Of a stretch of DNA of 64,000 nt, positions 1 to 12,913 are shown piece by piece. Position 1 is the stretch's first letter, and each line of letters opens with the position of its first letter. The position numbers and the translations under genes were made by a program. The stretch comes from Massilia eburnea (GTDB lineage Bacteria > Pseudomonadota > Gammaproteobacteria > Burkholderiales > Burkholderiaceae_D), in the NCBI RefSeq assembly GCF_009720745.1, contig NZ_WNKX01000008.1, forward strand, positions 1-64,000, written 5' to 3'. The notes beneath the pieces are model-generated. The model was not told the DNA's origin. It was given only the letters and a program-made list of their open reading frames with translations, and did not search any database.

Positions 1-4134
<4,134 letters not shown>

Positions 4135-4177
4135 ACGCGCTGTCAGCGCGGCGCTTGGTGCGCCGCGCACGGTTCAA

Positions 4178-4708
4178 TCAGTAATTGCCCTTGTTGCCGC
4201 TCGAGCTGCCGGTGGAGCCGCCGCTATAGCTGCTGCCGCTGGTCGAGCCGCTTTGCATGGTGCTGGTGCCGGAGCCCATCACGCTGCCGGTCGAGGTGCG
4301 CATGCCGGTGGCGGTGGTGCCGTAGAAGTCGTGGATCTGCGTGCTGAATTCGGGGCTTGCCATGTCCGGCCAGCGGTCCTTGTCGAAGCCAGGCGCGTTC
4401 TCCAGTCTTTCCTTGGTGCAGTCGAGCACGAAGCGCTTGTTCACCGTGTCGAGCTGCAAGGCCTGCCATGGCACGGCAAACAGCTTGTCGCCCATGCCCA
4501 GCACGCCGCCGAAGGACAGCACCGCATAGGCAATCTGTCCGGTCTGCATGTCGAGCATGATTTCCTTGATGTCGCCGAGGTCTTCTTCCTGGCGGTTATA
4601 GACGTCTTCACCCATCAGCGTGTCGGCGCCCATCAGGCGCGGACCCGGTCCATCGTTATCGTCACGGTCGCGATAGATGCCGAATTTGTCGCGGTCTAGG
4701 TAGCTCAT
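4178..4708 (-). CDS. PRC-barrel domain protein with Ser/Gly-rich tail
   Basis: A 176-aa protein with one PRC-barrel domain (roughly residues 25-95, core IKEIMLDMQTGQIAYAV). A conserved APGFDKDRWPDM segment follows, then a low-complexity Ser/Thr/Gly tail of about 50 residues. I chose the ATG at 4708 because GGAGAGG lies a few bases upstream; the in-frame ATG at 4723 lacks this. PRC-barrel proteins of this type are small cytosolic proteins, often stress-linked, with no defined reaction. A paralogue without the tail lies at 28693-29127. No partner gene is evident; the neighbours are hrpA (convergent) and an antiporter on the same strand. Confidence 0.85.
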   Translation of the reverse strand: MSYLDRDKFGIYRDRDDNDGPGPRLMGADTLMGEDVYNRQEEDLGDIKEIMLDMQTGQIAYAVLSFGGVLGMGDKLFAVPWQALQLDTVNKRFVLDCTKERLENAPGFDKDRWPDMASPEFSTQIHDFYGTTATGMRTSTGSVMGSGTSTMQSGSTSGSSYSGGSTGSSSGNKGNY

Positions 4709-4796
4709 TCTGCCTCTCCTCATTGGTGTGGATGGTGAGGCCAGAATAGCGTAAGCAGCAGCCGCAAGGCGCGCGCTACGCTAGCGCGGCGTAGTC

Positions 4797-6032
4797 CTAC
4801 AAAAAGAACGCGAGGGCAGCAACTGCAGTCGGAGCAAGGGCTCCTGCCAGCAATCCGAGTGCGCCAATTGATTCATCGCGGAATCCTTTACGCAGCAGCG
4901 CAACGCCTGCAGGATTCGGTGCGTTGGCGATCACAGTCAACCCGCCGCCGGCAACCGCGCCTGCCACCAGCATGTATTGCGCTTGCGGCTTGATGCCGTC
5001 AATCAGCGAGCCGAGATAGGTAAGGGCAGCGTTGTCGGTGATGGCGGTCAGTCCCAGCGCGCCGAAGAAGAGCGCTAGTGGCTGCAGGCTTTCGACAATT
5101 GGTTGCAGCCACCACTGTTGCATGCTGCCCAGCACGACCAGGCCGGCGAGGAAGAAGCCGACCAGCAGGGCTTCTTTCAAAATCAGCGGCGACTGATGCT
5201 GCGGATAAGCGGTGGTGAAGCCGAGGAAGAACAGGAACAGGCCGAGGAACAGCACGGGATGATGCGCCAGCAGCACCACGGCGGCGAGAAACGCCAGATG
5301 GATCATGCTGGTGAGCAGCGGCGCTGGCCTGCGTGAAGCAAGCGCCGGCGCATCGCGGCGGACGCCTTCGCTCAGGTGCGCGCGCAGCAGCCAGCAAGCG
5401 GCAGTGGCGTTCACCAGTACGGCCAGCATAGCCTTCCAGCCGAAATTCGCGGCCATGAAAGCGCTGTCCCATTGCCAAGTGGCGGCCACCATCAGTACCG
5501 GCGGCGCGGCGTAGGCGGTCAGCGTGCCGCCGACCGAGACGTTGACGAAAAGCACGCCCAGCGCGGCGTACTTCTGCCATTCCGGCACGCCATCGCGGAA
5601 AATTTGCGGCGCCAGCATCAAGGCCGCCAGCGTCATCGCGGCCGGTTCGGTGATCAGTGAGCCTGCCAGCGGCACCAGCGCCAGTCCCATCCAGGCTTGC
5701 AGCAATGGACGCCCCCCCGACAGCACGTCGATCAGGCGCTGCACCAAATCGAGTACCGGCCGCGATGCCGCCACCACCATCACCACGAAGACGAACAATG
5801 GTTCGGTATATTGCTGCGTTTCCGCGTAGGCAATCGCGTTCTGCGGCCCGGCCACGAGTGCCATCACCACCAGCAGCACCATGGCCCAGAAGCCGAACAC
5901 CACTTCCACCTCGCCCAGCAAGTGCAGCAAGCCGGCATGGCGCGGGAATTTATGCGACAGCCGCTCAAACGCTTTCGCGCTGAAGGTGTGCACTAGGGCG
6001 AGGGCAAACAGGATGGCGCCGATCAGTTGCAT
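4797..6032 (-). CDS. putative Na+/H+ antiporter family membrane protein
   Basis: A 411-aa polytopic membrane protein, hydrophobic almost throughout, with about ten or more predicted membrane segments. Sequence such as LITEPAAMTLAALMLAP and the conserved central region match what I recall of the putative Na+/H+ antiporter family PF07399. Transport activity is inferred from family assignment only; the ion is not shown. The ATG at 6032 directly begins a membrane segment (MQLIGAILFALALVHTF). It is monocistronic, with the PRC-barrel gene downstream on the same strand after about 90 bp. Confidence 0.75.
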   Translation of the reverse strand: MQLIGAILFALALVHTFSAKAFERLSHKFPRHAGLLHLLGEVEVVFGFWAMVLLVVMALVAGPQNAIAYAETQQYTEPLFVFVVMVVAASRPVLDLVQRLIDVLSGGRPLLQAWMGLALVPLAGSLITEPAAMTLAALMLAPQIFRDGVPEWQKYAALGVLFVNVSVGGTLTAYAAPPVLMVAATWQWDSAFMAANFGWKAMLAVLVNATAACWLLRAHLSEGVRRDAPALASRRPAPLLTSMIHLAFLAAVVLLAHHPVLFLGLFLFFLGFTTAYPQHQSPLILKEALLVGFFLAGLVVLGSMQQWWLQPIVESLQPLALFFGALGLTAITDNAALTYLGSLIDGIKPQAQYMLVAGAVAGGGLTVIANAPNPAGVALLRKGFRDESIGALGLLAGALAPTAVAALAFFL

Positions 6033-6143
6033 GTCAGTGGTTTTTAGTTGGCAATATTGCCGATTCTATCAGGCGGGTCATTACTTAACCTAGTCTTGCG
6101 CAAACCGCTACCGGCGGACCGCTGGCGCCGCTAGGCTCGATGC

Positions 6144-6845
6144 ATGGCCGATCACTACGATTCGCCCTGGAAGCGGGCGCTCAAGCACAACTTGGCGGAA
6201 TTCATCGCCTTTTTCTTCCCGCAATATCGGGATCTGATCGATCGGCATCGCCCGATCAGCTTCCGTGACAAGGAGCTGGCTGAGGTGGTTGATGAACTAC
6301 TGCTTGAACGCAATGTCTTTGCGTGGGTTACGGCTGCGCATTTATTGGCGCAAAGGTCGCATGGCAAGGCCGAGTCGCGCCACGCCGATAAATGGCGGCT
6401 AATCAGGCTTCTGTACGAACGTGGCTGGCGCAAGCGGCGTATTATCGACCTGTTCACGATCATTCACTGGCTGATGCCTTTGCCAGCCGAACTGGAGAGT
6501 CGGCTAATACGCAGCATCAGGCGGCTTGAAAGGAGGCGTAACGTGGAATGGATTAATCCTTATGACAAGCTCCGGTTTGAGCAAGGTGAGAAGAAAGGCG
6601 AGAAGCGCGGCATTAAGATAGGCCGCGCGCAAGGCCTGCAGGAAGGCCTGCAGGAAGGTCGGCAGGAAGGTCGGCAGGAAGGGGCCGCGCAAATGCTGGA
6701 GCGCCTGCTTAATCGACGTTTTGGCGCACTATCTCCTACGGTCCGGAAGCGGCTCGCCAAGGCCAGCCCAGAGCAGCTTGCCAAGTGGAGCGAAGCAGTG
6801 CTGGACGCCCAAACCCTGAAACAGGTTTTCTCCGCGCGCCAGTAG
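6144..6845 (+). CDS. Rpn/transposase_31-like protein with DUF4351 tail, internally deleted
   Basis: A 233-aa protein. The start (YDSPWKRALKHNLAEFIAFFFPQYRDLID) matches the N-terminus of the recombination-promoting nuclease (Rpn, PD-(D/E)XK) family. The C-terminal half has the family's LLYERGW and IIHWLMPLPAELE segments, QEG repeats (about 165-180) and a DUF4351 domain. Family members are normally about 300 residues or more. Here DKELAEVVDELL runs straight into the NVFAWVTAAHLL segment, which normally follows about 100 residues of nuclease core. The core with its catalytic acidic residues therefore seems to have been removed in frame. It may be inactive or a regulatory remnant. It sits directly upstream of the imuA LexA box. 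Confidence 0.7.
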   Translation: MADHYDSPWKRALKHNLAEFIAFFFPQYRDLIDRHRPISFRDKELAEVVDELLLERNVFAWVTAAHLLAQRSHGKAESRHADKWRLIRLLYERGWRKRRIIDLFTIIHWLMPLPAELESRLIRSIRRLERRRNVEWINPYDKLRFEQGEKKGEKRGIKIGRAQGLQEGLQEGRQEGRQEGAAQMLERLLNRRFGALSPTVRKRLAKASPEQLAKWSEAVLDAQTLKQVFSARQ

Positions 6846-6850
6846 GATTA

Positions 6851-6870
6851 TACTGTATGCATATACAGTA
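6851..6870. promoter_or_regulatory. LexA operator (SOS box) of imuAB
   Basis: CTGTATGCATATACAG at 6853-6868 fits the CTGT-N8-ACAG LexA consensus and is nearly perfectly palindromic, extended by TA on both sides. It begins 8 bp after the preceding stop codon and 11 bp before the imuA ATG at 6880. A TATACT hexamer (6849-6854) overlaps its left edge and may be the -10 element. Repression by LexA and induction by DNA damage are inferred from the motif and the downstream genes. Confidence 0.9.
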
Positions 6871-6879
6871 TCGTTCGCT

Positions 6880-7566
6880 ATGGCGCTTTTCGACCCACAA
6901 CCCCTGCACCCGGCCCTCTGGCTGGCATCCCAGCTCAGCAAGGGTGCCACGTCCTGCGTGGATACGGGCATTCCCGTGCTCTCCCATCAGTTGCCAGGAG
7001 GCGGCTGGCCCACGGGCGTGCTGACGGAGTTGCTACTCCAGCAACCCGGCATTGGCGAATTGCGTTTATTGCAAGCCACGTTAAGCAGCCTGAAAAATCC
7101 GGTAGCCATGCTGCAGCCGCCCTACAACCCGCAAACCCTGGCGCTGGATTTGCCTCCCCAGCAACTGCTATGGATCCGCAACACCGGCAAGACCGCCGAC
7201 AGCCTGTGGGCAGCCGAGCAGATCCTGCGCAGCGGCAGTTGCGGCGCCGTGCTGCTGTGGCAGCAGCACATCCGCAACGAATCGCTGCGCCGCCTGCACC
7301 TGGCGGCCCAGTGCGGCGAGACCCTGTTCTTCCTGCTGCGGCCGATTGCCGCCGCCCAGGATTCCTCCCCCGCACCGCTGCGGCTGGCGCTGCGCCCGGC
7401 GCCGGGAGGCATCCATATCGAATTCGTCAAACGCCGGGGACCGCAGCGCGACACGCCGCTGTTCCTCCCGTTAACCCCAACCCTGTTGCAACGCCATGCG
7501 TCTGTGGATCGGCCTCTACCTGCCCCGGCTACCGCTCGAAGTGTTCTGCCCCAACTGGTCGGATGA
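6880..7566 (+). CDS. imuA: translesion synthesis-associated protein ImuA
   Basis: A 228-aa ImuA/SulA-like protein, a RecA-fold relative of the SOS mutasome. The features are LPGGGWPTGVLTELL near the start, the central LLWIRNTGKTADSLWAAEQILRSG segment, and SCGAVLLW. In other bacteria ImuA acts with ImuB and DnaE2 in damage-induced error-prone DNA synthesis. The start is the ATG 11 bp after the LexA box, with no strong Shine-Dalgarno. The last 71 bp overlap imuB, which suggests coupled translation. Its usual third partner, dnaE2, is not adjacent but about 16 kb downstream. Confidence 0.9.
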   Translation: MALFDPQPLHPALWLASQLSKGATSCVDTGIPVLSHQLPGGGWPTGVLTELLLQQPGIGELRLLQATLSSLKNPVAMLQPPYNPQTLALDLPPQQLLWIRNTGKTADSLWAAEQILRSGSCGAVLLWQQHIRNESLRRLHLAAQCGETLFFLLRPIAAAQDSSPAPLRLALRPAPGGIHIEFVKRRGPQRDTPLFLPLTPTLLQRHASVDRPLPAPATARSVLPQLVG

Positions 7567-8962
7567 CTTGTGCAGCGTGGTGCTGGAGCAGGAAGGCGTG
7601 CTGGCAGTGTCCTACCGCGCCCACCAGATGGGCGTGCGGCCCGGCATGCGCCGCAGCGGCGCGCTGATGCTGGCGCCGGACGCCCAGATGCACGAGCGCG
7701 CCCCGCAGCTGGAACAGGAAGCCCTGCACGCCGTCGCCATGGCCATGCTGCAATACACGCCCCAGGTAGCGGAAGGCGAGGGCGCCACCCTGTTGCTGGA
7801 TGTGGGCGCCAGCCTGCGCCTGTTCGGCGGCATCCGCAACCTGTGCCGACTGGTGGAAGACAGCCTGCAAAAGCTTGGCTTCAGCGGCGTGCTGGGCGTG
7901 GCGCCCACCGCGCGCGGCGCCTGGCTGCTGGCGCGCGCCGGCGGCGGCCGCACGCTCAAGCTCGACAGCCTGTTGCGCCACCTGCACCGCCTGCCGGTGG
8001 GCCTGCTGCCGCCGCTGCAGCGCCACCAGCGCTGGCTGGACGGCATCGGCTGCCTCAGCATCGGCGACCTGGTGCGCCTGCCGCGTCCCGGCCTGCAGCG
8101 CCGCTGCGGCATCGAAGTGCTGGACATGCTCGATGCCGCGCAAGGCCTGGCGCCCGAAATGCACGAGTGGATCGCAGCGCCGCCCACCTTCAAGGCCAAG
8201 CTGGAACTGTTCGGCCGCATCGAAAACACCGACCTGCTGCTGGCCGGCGCCTGCCGCCTGCTGCAGCAGCTGACCGGCTGGCTGTGCGCCCACCAGTTCG
8301 CCGTCTCGCGCATCCGCCTGCTGCTGGAGCATGAAAGAGGCCGCGAAGCCTGCCCGCCGACGCCGGTGGAAGTGATGCTGGCCGAACCCACCTGGCGCGA
8401 CGAGCACATCGTGCGCCTGCTGAAGGAGCGCCTGGCCAAGGTCGAGCTGCCGGCGCCGGTGATCGGGCTGGCGCTGGAAGCGGCCCAGGTGGAGGCTATG
8501 GCCCCGCTCAGCGATTCGCTCTTCCCCGAACCTGGCGGCAGCCCGCAGGAGCGCCAGCGCCTGTTCGAAGTGCTGGTGGCGCGCCTCGGCGCCGACAACG
8601 TCTTGCAGCCTTATCCGAAAGCAGACTACCGCCCCGAAGTCGCCAACCGCTGGGTGCCCCTGCACGAAAAGGTGCGCCCGGCCGACGTCGCGTCCCAGAT
8701 GCCGCCGCGCCCCTTGCCGCGCCCGGCCTTCCTGCTGCCCAAGCCGATCCAGCTGCTGATGCGCGACCACCGACCGTTCTACTGCTCCCCGCTGCGCATG
8801 GTGTCAAGCGCCGAGCGCATCGAGGCCGGCTGGTGGAGCGACACCCAAACCCGTGACTACTTCATCGCCGAGGGCGAAGATCACGCCTATTACTGGGTGT
8901 TCCGCGAACGCACGCCCGGCACCGAGGAAACGCGCTGGTACCTGCATGGCTTGTTCGCCTGA
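7496..8962 (+). CDS. imuB: DNA polymerase Y-family accessory protein ImuB
   Basis: A 488-aa Y-family polymerase-like protein. The N-terminal region (LWIGLYLPRLPLE) and the TLLLDVGASLRLFGG segment align with the polymerase palm. The acidic metal ligands expected in a DinB/UmuC active site are mostly absent, as is usual for ImuB, which acts as a clamp- and DnaE2-binding platform rather than an enzyme. The C-terminal region with GWW and WYLHGLF is typical of the family. It overlaps imuA by 71 bp and shares its LexA control. Confidence 0.93.
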   Translation: MRLWIGLYLPRLPLEVFCPNWSDDLCSVVLEQEGVLAVSYRAHQMGVRPGMRRSGALMLAPDAQMHERAPQLEQEALHAVAMAMLQYTPQVAEGEGATLLLDVGASLRLFGGIRNLCRLVEDSLQKLGFSGVLGVAPTARGAWLLARAGGGRTLKLDSLLRHLHRLPVGLLPPLQRHQRWLDGIGCLSIGDLVRLPRPGLQRRCGIEVLDMLDAAQGLAPEMHEWIAAPPTFKAKLELFGRIENTDLLLAGACRLLQQLTGWLCAHQFAVSRIRLLLEHERGREACPPTPVEVMLAEPTWRDEHIVRLLKERLAKVELPAPVIGLALEAAQVEAMAPLSDSLFPEPGGSPQERQRLFEVLVARLGADNVLQPYPKADYRPEVANRWVPLHEKVRPADVASQMPPRPLPRPAFLLPKPIQLLMRDHRPFYCSPLRMVSSAERIEAGWWSDTQTRDYFIAEGEDHAYYWVFRERTPGTEETRWYLHGLFA

Positions 8963-9026
8963 TAATCTGGGGCAAATTTGATCTAGGGCAATTTCTCGAT
9001 TAGAGGGCTACTTCTATAATCGAAAA

Positions 9027-11471
9027 ATGCTGACCCAACTTTCCCTTCCCAACGCCGGTGCGCGCGCCCGGCTTGCCGAGTCCGTGCTGGATAATCTCAA
9101 GGAAGTGGTATTCCAGACCGATGCCGCCGGCTGCTGGACTTTCCTCAATCCCGCATGGGAAGAGTTGACCGGCCATCAGGTGGCGGACAGCCTGGGCAAG
9201 CCCTTCCTCCAATACCTGTGGCCGGAAGACCGCAAGCTGAACCAGCAGCGCTTCATGCCCTTGCTACGGCGCGAAGAAGAATATTGCCGGCACGAGATCC
9301 GCTACCTGCATCGCGACCGCAGCTTCCGCTGGGTGGAAGTGTTCGCGCGCCTGACGCTGGGGCAGGACGGCGCCTTGATCGGCATCTCGGGCACGCTGAG
9401 CGACGTCACCGAGCGCAAACGCAACGAGGAAAAGCTGCGCTTTGCCGCCAGCGTTTTCCTGCACGCCGGCGAAGGCATCATGATCACGGCAGCCGACGCC
9501 ACCATCATCGACGTCAACGGCGCCTTCGAGAAAATCACCGGCTACACAAGAGCCGAAGCCTGCGGCCGCAACCCCAGCATGCTGAGCTCCGGCCGCCAGG
9601 GCAGCGAGTTTTACGACGCGATGTGGGAGCGCCTGCACAGCGATAACTTCTGGCAGGGCGAAGTCTGGAACCGCCGCAAATCCGGCGAGCTGTATGTGGA
9701 ACGCCTGACCATCACCGGCATCCGCAATGCGCGCGGCAAGGCGCTCAATTACGTCGGCATTTTCTCGGACATCACCAAGCAGACCTTGCAGGCGCAGCAT
9801 CTGGACCGTATTGCCCACTACGACCCGCTGACCGGACTGCCGAACCGGCGCCTTCTGGCCGATCGTCTGCAGCACGCCATGGCGCAATCGCGGCGCCGCG
9901 GCAGCCGCCTGGTGGTGGCTTACCTGGACCTGGACGGCTTCAAGGCGGTCAACGATGAATTGGGCCACGAATTCGGCGACCAGTTGCTGGTAGCCCTGGG
10001 CGCGCGCATGACGCACGCCACGCGCGAATGCGACACCGTGTGCCGCCTGGGGGGCGACGAATTTGTGGTGATGCTGGACGACCTGCAGGATGCCTCGGAT
10101 TTTATCCCGATGGTGGTGCGCCTGCTGGAAGCGGTGGCGGCGCCGGTGGTGGTCGAGCGCAAAGTTCTGCGCGTGACCGGCAGCATTGGCGTCGCGATTT
10201 ATCCACAATCGGTGGAAATCGACGCCGACCAGTTGATGCGCCAGGCCGACCAGGCCATGTATCGCGCCAAGACGCTGGGCAAGAACCGCTACACCGTATT
10301 TGGCGACGACATGCCGGCCGCCGGCGCGCAGGTGAGCGGTCCTCTGGCCGAGATTGCGCGCGCCATCTCCAATGCAGAATTCGTGCTGCATTACCAGCCC
10401 ATCGTCAACCTGCAGACAGGCGAATTGAATTCGGCAGAAGCGCTGATCCGCTGGCAGCATCCGGATCGAGGCCTGCTGCCGCCGGCCGAATTCCTGCCGC
10501 TGATCGAAGGCCACCCCATCGCCGCGTCGCTGGATAACTGGGTCATGGACGAAGCCTTGCGTCAGCACCAGGCCTGGCTGGCCGAGGGACTTGACGTGGC
10601 GATCAGCGTCAACGTCAGCAGCACCAAGCTGCAGGAGCGCGATTTCGTCGAGCGCCTGCGCGCCAAGCTGGGCGCCCACCCGCGCGTAGGCGCCGGCCGC
10701 ATCAAGCTCGAAGTGCTGGAAACCAGTGCCCTGAACGATATCGGGCACGTCTCGCAAACCATCACGGAGTGCGCCGCGCTGGGCGTGCCGTTTGCGCTGG
10801 ACGATTTCGGCACCGGCTATTCCTCCCTCCTGTACCTGAAGCAGCTGCCCGCCAAACGCATCAAGATCGACCAGAGCTTCGTGCGCGACATGCTGGTCGA
10901 CTCGGATGACCTGGCCATCCTGGAGGGCGTGCTGGGCATGGCCGCCGCCTTCAAGCGCGAAGTCATTGCTGAAGGCGTGGAGAGCATCGAGCACGCGCGC
11001 ATGCTGGTGCAGATGGGCTGCCTGATGGGACAGGGCTACGGCATCGCCCGCCCTATGCCGCCGCACCAGGTGAAGGCCTGGGCTGCCGCCTGGCGCTTGC
11101 CGGACGGCCTGGCTGGGTGCCGGGTGCTCGACCGCAATAGCGCACAGCTGCTGGTAGCGGCCGTCGAGCACCAGGCCTGGATACGCACCTTGCTCGACTA
11201 CGCGCGCGATGGCACGCAGCCGTTGCCGCCCTTCATCGAAGAGCAATGCCGCCTCGATATGTGGCTGGAACAGGCCGTGCAGCGCCCGCAGGCAGGCAAG
11301 CTGGTGACCGTGGCGCAGCGCCTGCATGAAGCCCAGCATGAAATGGCGCGGCAACTGGTCCAACATCTGGCGCATGGCGAAACATCGGCAGTGCACGATG
11401 CCATGGCCGACCTGGAACGCATGGGCGAACAATTGAATCTTGCGCTGAACCGCCTGGTGGAAGGCGTATGA
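9027..11471 (+). CDS. PAS-PAS-GGDEF-EAL c-di-GMP regulator with CZB-like C-terminus
   Basis: An 814-aa soluble signalling protein. Two PAS domains with PAC-like ends (about 15-130 and 140-255) precede a GGDEF domain with an intact GGDEF motif near residue 340. An RECD I-site lies five residues upstream of it, so product inhibition is possible. The EAL domain (about 440-695) has an intact EAL motif near residue 469 and the DDFGTGYSS loop. Both cyclase and phosphodiesterase activity are plausible. The last about 110 residues contain EHQAW, CRLDMW and LHEAQH in the order seen in CZB zinc-binding domains, so zinc or redox input is possible (inference). There is no membrane segment. Confidence 0.9.
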   Translation: MLTQLSLPNAGARARLAESVLDNLKEVVFQTDAAGCWTFLNPAWEELTGHQVADSLGKPFLQYLWPEDRKLNQQRFMPLLRREEEYCRHEIRYLHRDRSFRWVEVFARLTLGQDGALIGISGTLSDVTERKRNEEKLRFAASVFLHAGEGIMITAADATIIDVNGAFEKITGYTRAEACGRNPSMLSSGRQGSEFYDAMWERLHSDNFWQGEVWNRRKSGELYVERLTITGIRNARGKALNYVGIFSDITKQTLQAQHLDRIAHYDPLTGLPNRRLLADRLQHAMAQSRRRGSRLVVAYLDLDGFKAVNDELGHEFGDQLLVALGARMTHATRECDTVCRLGGDEFVVMLDDLQDASDFIPMVVRLLEAVAAPVVVERKVLRVTGSIGVAIYPQSVEIDADQLMRQADQAMYRAKTLGKNRYTVFGDDMPAAGAQVSGPLAEIARAISNAEFVLHYQPIVNLQTGELNSAEALIRWQHPDRGLLPPAEFLPLIEGHPIAASLDNWVMDEALRQHQAWLAEGLDVAISVNVSSTKLQERDFVERLRAKLGAHPRVGAGRIKLEVLETSALNDIGHVSQTITECAALGVPFALDDFGTGYSSLLYLKQLPAKRIKIDQSFVRDMLVDSDDLAILEGVLGMAAAFKREVIAEGVESIEHARMLVQMGCLMGQGYGIARPMPPHQVKAWAAAWRLPDGLAGCRVLDRNSAQLLVAAVEHQAWIRTLLDYARDGTQPLPPFIEEQCRLDMWLEQAVQRPQAGKLVTVAQRLHEAQHEMARQLVQHLAHGETSAVHDAMADLERMGEQLNLALNRLVEGV

Positions 11472-11490
11472 TGGGCGCGGAGGAACGCTT

Positions 11491-12249
11491 ATGTATGCAC
11501 AAAAGCTCGAATTTGCTGGCGCTGGCGGGGACAGGCTGGCGGCGCTGCTGGACTCTCCCGAGAGCGGCGTGCGCGCCTATGCCCTGTTCGCGCATTGCTT
11601 CACCTGCGGCAAGGATGTCTTCGCCGCCAGCCGCATCGCGCAGGCGCTGGCCGCGCATGGCATCGCGGTGCTGCGTTTCGACTTCACCGGGCTGGGCGCC
11701 AGCGAGGGCGAGTTCGCCAACACCAATTTCTCTTCCAACTTGGCGGATTTGCAGGCGGCTGCGGACTTCCTGCGGCGCGAATTCCAGGCGCCGCGCCTGC
11801 TGATTGGGCACAGCCTGGGAGGCGCCGCAACGCTGGCCTTTGCCGGCAGCGTGCCGGAAGTGCAGGCAGTGGTCACCATCGCAGCGCCGAGCGACCCGGT
11901 GCACGTGACACAGCTGTTCGGCGAACAGATTGACGCGATCACGGCGCAGGGCGAGGCGATGGTGCAGCTGGCGGGGCGGCCGTTCCGCATCAAACGGCAA
12001 TTCCTGGAAGACGTGGCGGAGAACAGCCTGCGCAACAAGATCGCCACCATGCGCAAGGCTTTACTGATCATGCATGCGCCGGGCGATGCCACGGTCGGCA
12101 TCAACAATGCGCTGGAAATCTTTGCGGCGGCGAAACATCCGAAGAGCTTTATCTCCCTCGACACGGCGGACCATTTGCTGTCCGTACGCGAAGATGCCGT
12201 GTATGTGGCAGGCCTGATCGCCGCCTGGAGCGCACGCTATATCAAGTAG
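11491..12249 (+). CDS. alpha/beta hydrolase (OsmC-partner type, stand-alone)
   Basis: A 252-aa alpha/beta hydrolase. The nucleophile elbow is GHSLGG, the acid is likely in APGDATV and the histidine in TADHLL. The sequence (FAHCFTCGKDVFAASRI, FDFTGLGASEGEFANTNF) matches the hydrolase half of proteins that are often fused to an OsmC domain; here the OsmC part is absent. The substrate is unknown. The start codon follows GGAGGA closely. Its 3' end overlaps the convergent GST gene by 8 bp. Confidence 0.85.
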   Translation: MYAQKLEFAGAGGDRLAALLDSPESGVRAYALFAHCFTCGKDVFAASRIAQALAAHGIAVLRFDFTGLGASEGEFANTNFSSNLADLQAAADFLRREFQAPRLLIGHSLGGAATLAFAGSVPEVQAVVTIAAPSDPVHVTQLFGEQIDAITAQGEAMVQLAGRPFRIKRQFLEDVAENSLRNKIATMRKALLIMHAPGDATVGINNALEIFAAAKHPKSFISLDTADHLLSVREDAVYVAGLIAAWSARYIK

Positions 12250-12847
12250 CCGGCGGCTTCCACGCCATCGCCTTCCGGACAGCGGGGCGTTCGCCCATCA
12301 TGCCAAGCCAGCGCTGCACGGCCGGCTTGCCGGACAGGTTCAACTCGAGATGCGAAGCGGCGGCCTGGGTCCACGGATAGCAGGCCATGTCGGCGATGGT
12401 GTACTCGTCGCCGGCGACGTAGCTGCTGCCAGCCAGCGCACGGTCCAGCACATTGAGCAGGCGCTCGGCCTCTGCGCTGAAATGTTCCTTCGCCAGCGCC
12501 GAGTCCTTCTTCTCGAAAAAGCCCAACTGGCCCAGCATCGGGCCCAGGCCGCCGACCTGCCAGTACAGCCACTGCAAGGCGCAGTAGCGCTGCGGGCCTT
12601 CGTTGGCGAGGAAGCGCTGGTGCTTCTCCGCCAGGTAGGTGAGGATCGCGCCGCTCTCGAACATGGAAAGCGCACCATCCTTCATGGCGGGGATTTTGTT
12701 GTTGGGGGAAATGGCGAGGAAGCCGGCCTCAAACTGCTCATGCTCGCGCAGGTTCACCGGGACGATTTCGTAAGGCTGGCCCAGTTCTTCCAGCATGATC
12801 AGGGGTTTGCGGCCGTTCGGTGTCGACCAGGTGTAGACGGTATACAT
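12242..12847 (-). CDS. glutathione S-transferase family protein
   Basis: A 201-aa protein with an N-terminal thioredoxin-like GST domain (YTWSTPNGRKPLIMLEELG; NNKIPAMKD; SMFESGAILTYLAEK) and an all-helical C-terminal domain. It resembles YfcG/YghU-type bacterial GSTs; the substrate is unknown. I chose the ATG at 12847 because the protein then begins with the GST fold (MYTVYTW); an in-frame ATG 42 bp upstream adds unrelated residues. It converges on the hydrolase gene and is preceded by the M61 peptidase gene on the same strand's far side. Confidence 0.88.
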   Translation of the reverse strand: MYTVYTWSTPNGRKPLIMLEELGQPYEIVPVNLREHEQFEAGFLAISPNNKIPAMKDGALSMFESGAILTYLAEKHQRFLANEGPQRYCALQWLYWQVGGLGPMLGQLGFFEKKDSALAKEHFSAEAERLLNVLDRALAGSSYVAGDEYTIADMACYPWTQAAASHLELNLSGKPAVQRWLGMMGERPAVRKAMAWKPPAT

Positions 12848-12913
12848 GATGCCCGATACTCTAGCGCGGGCAACAGAAAACGGGCGCACCGCAGTGCGCC
12901 CGTTGCACGTGAC

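Noticed and set aside
9264-11432. A long minus-strand frame opposite the GGDEF-EAL gene
   Set aside because: The plus strand encodes intact PAS, GGDEF and EAL domains.
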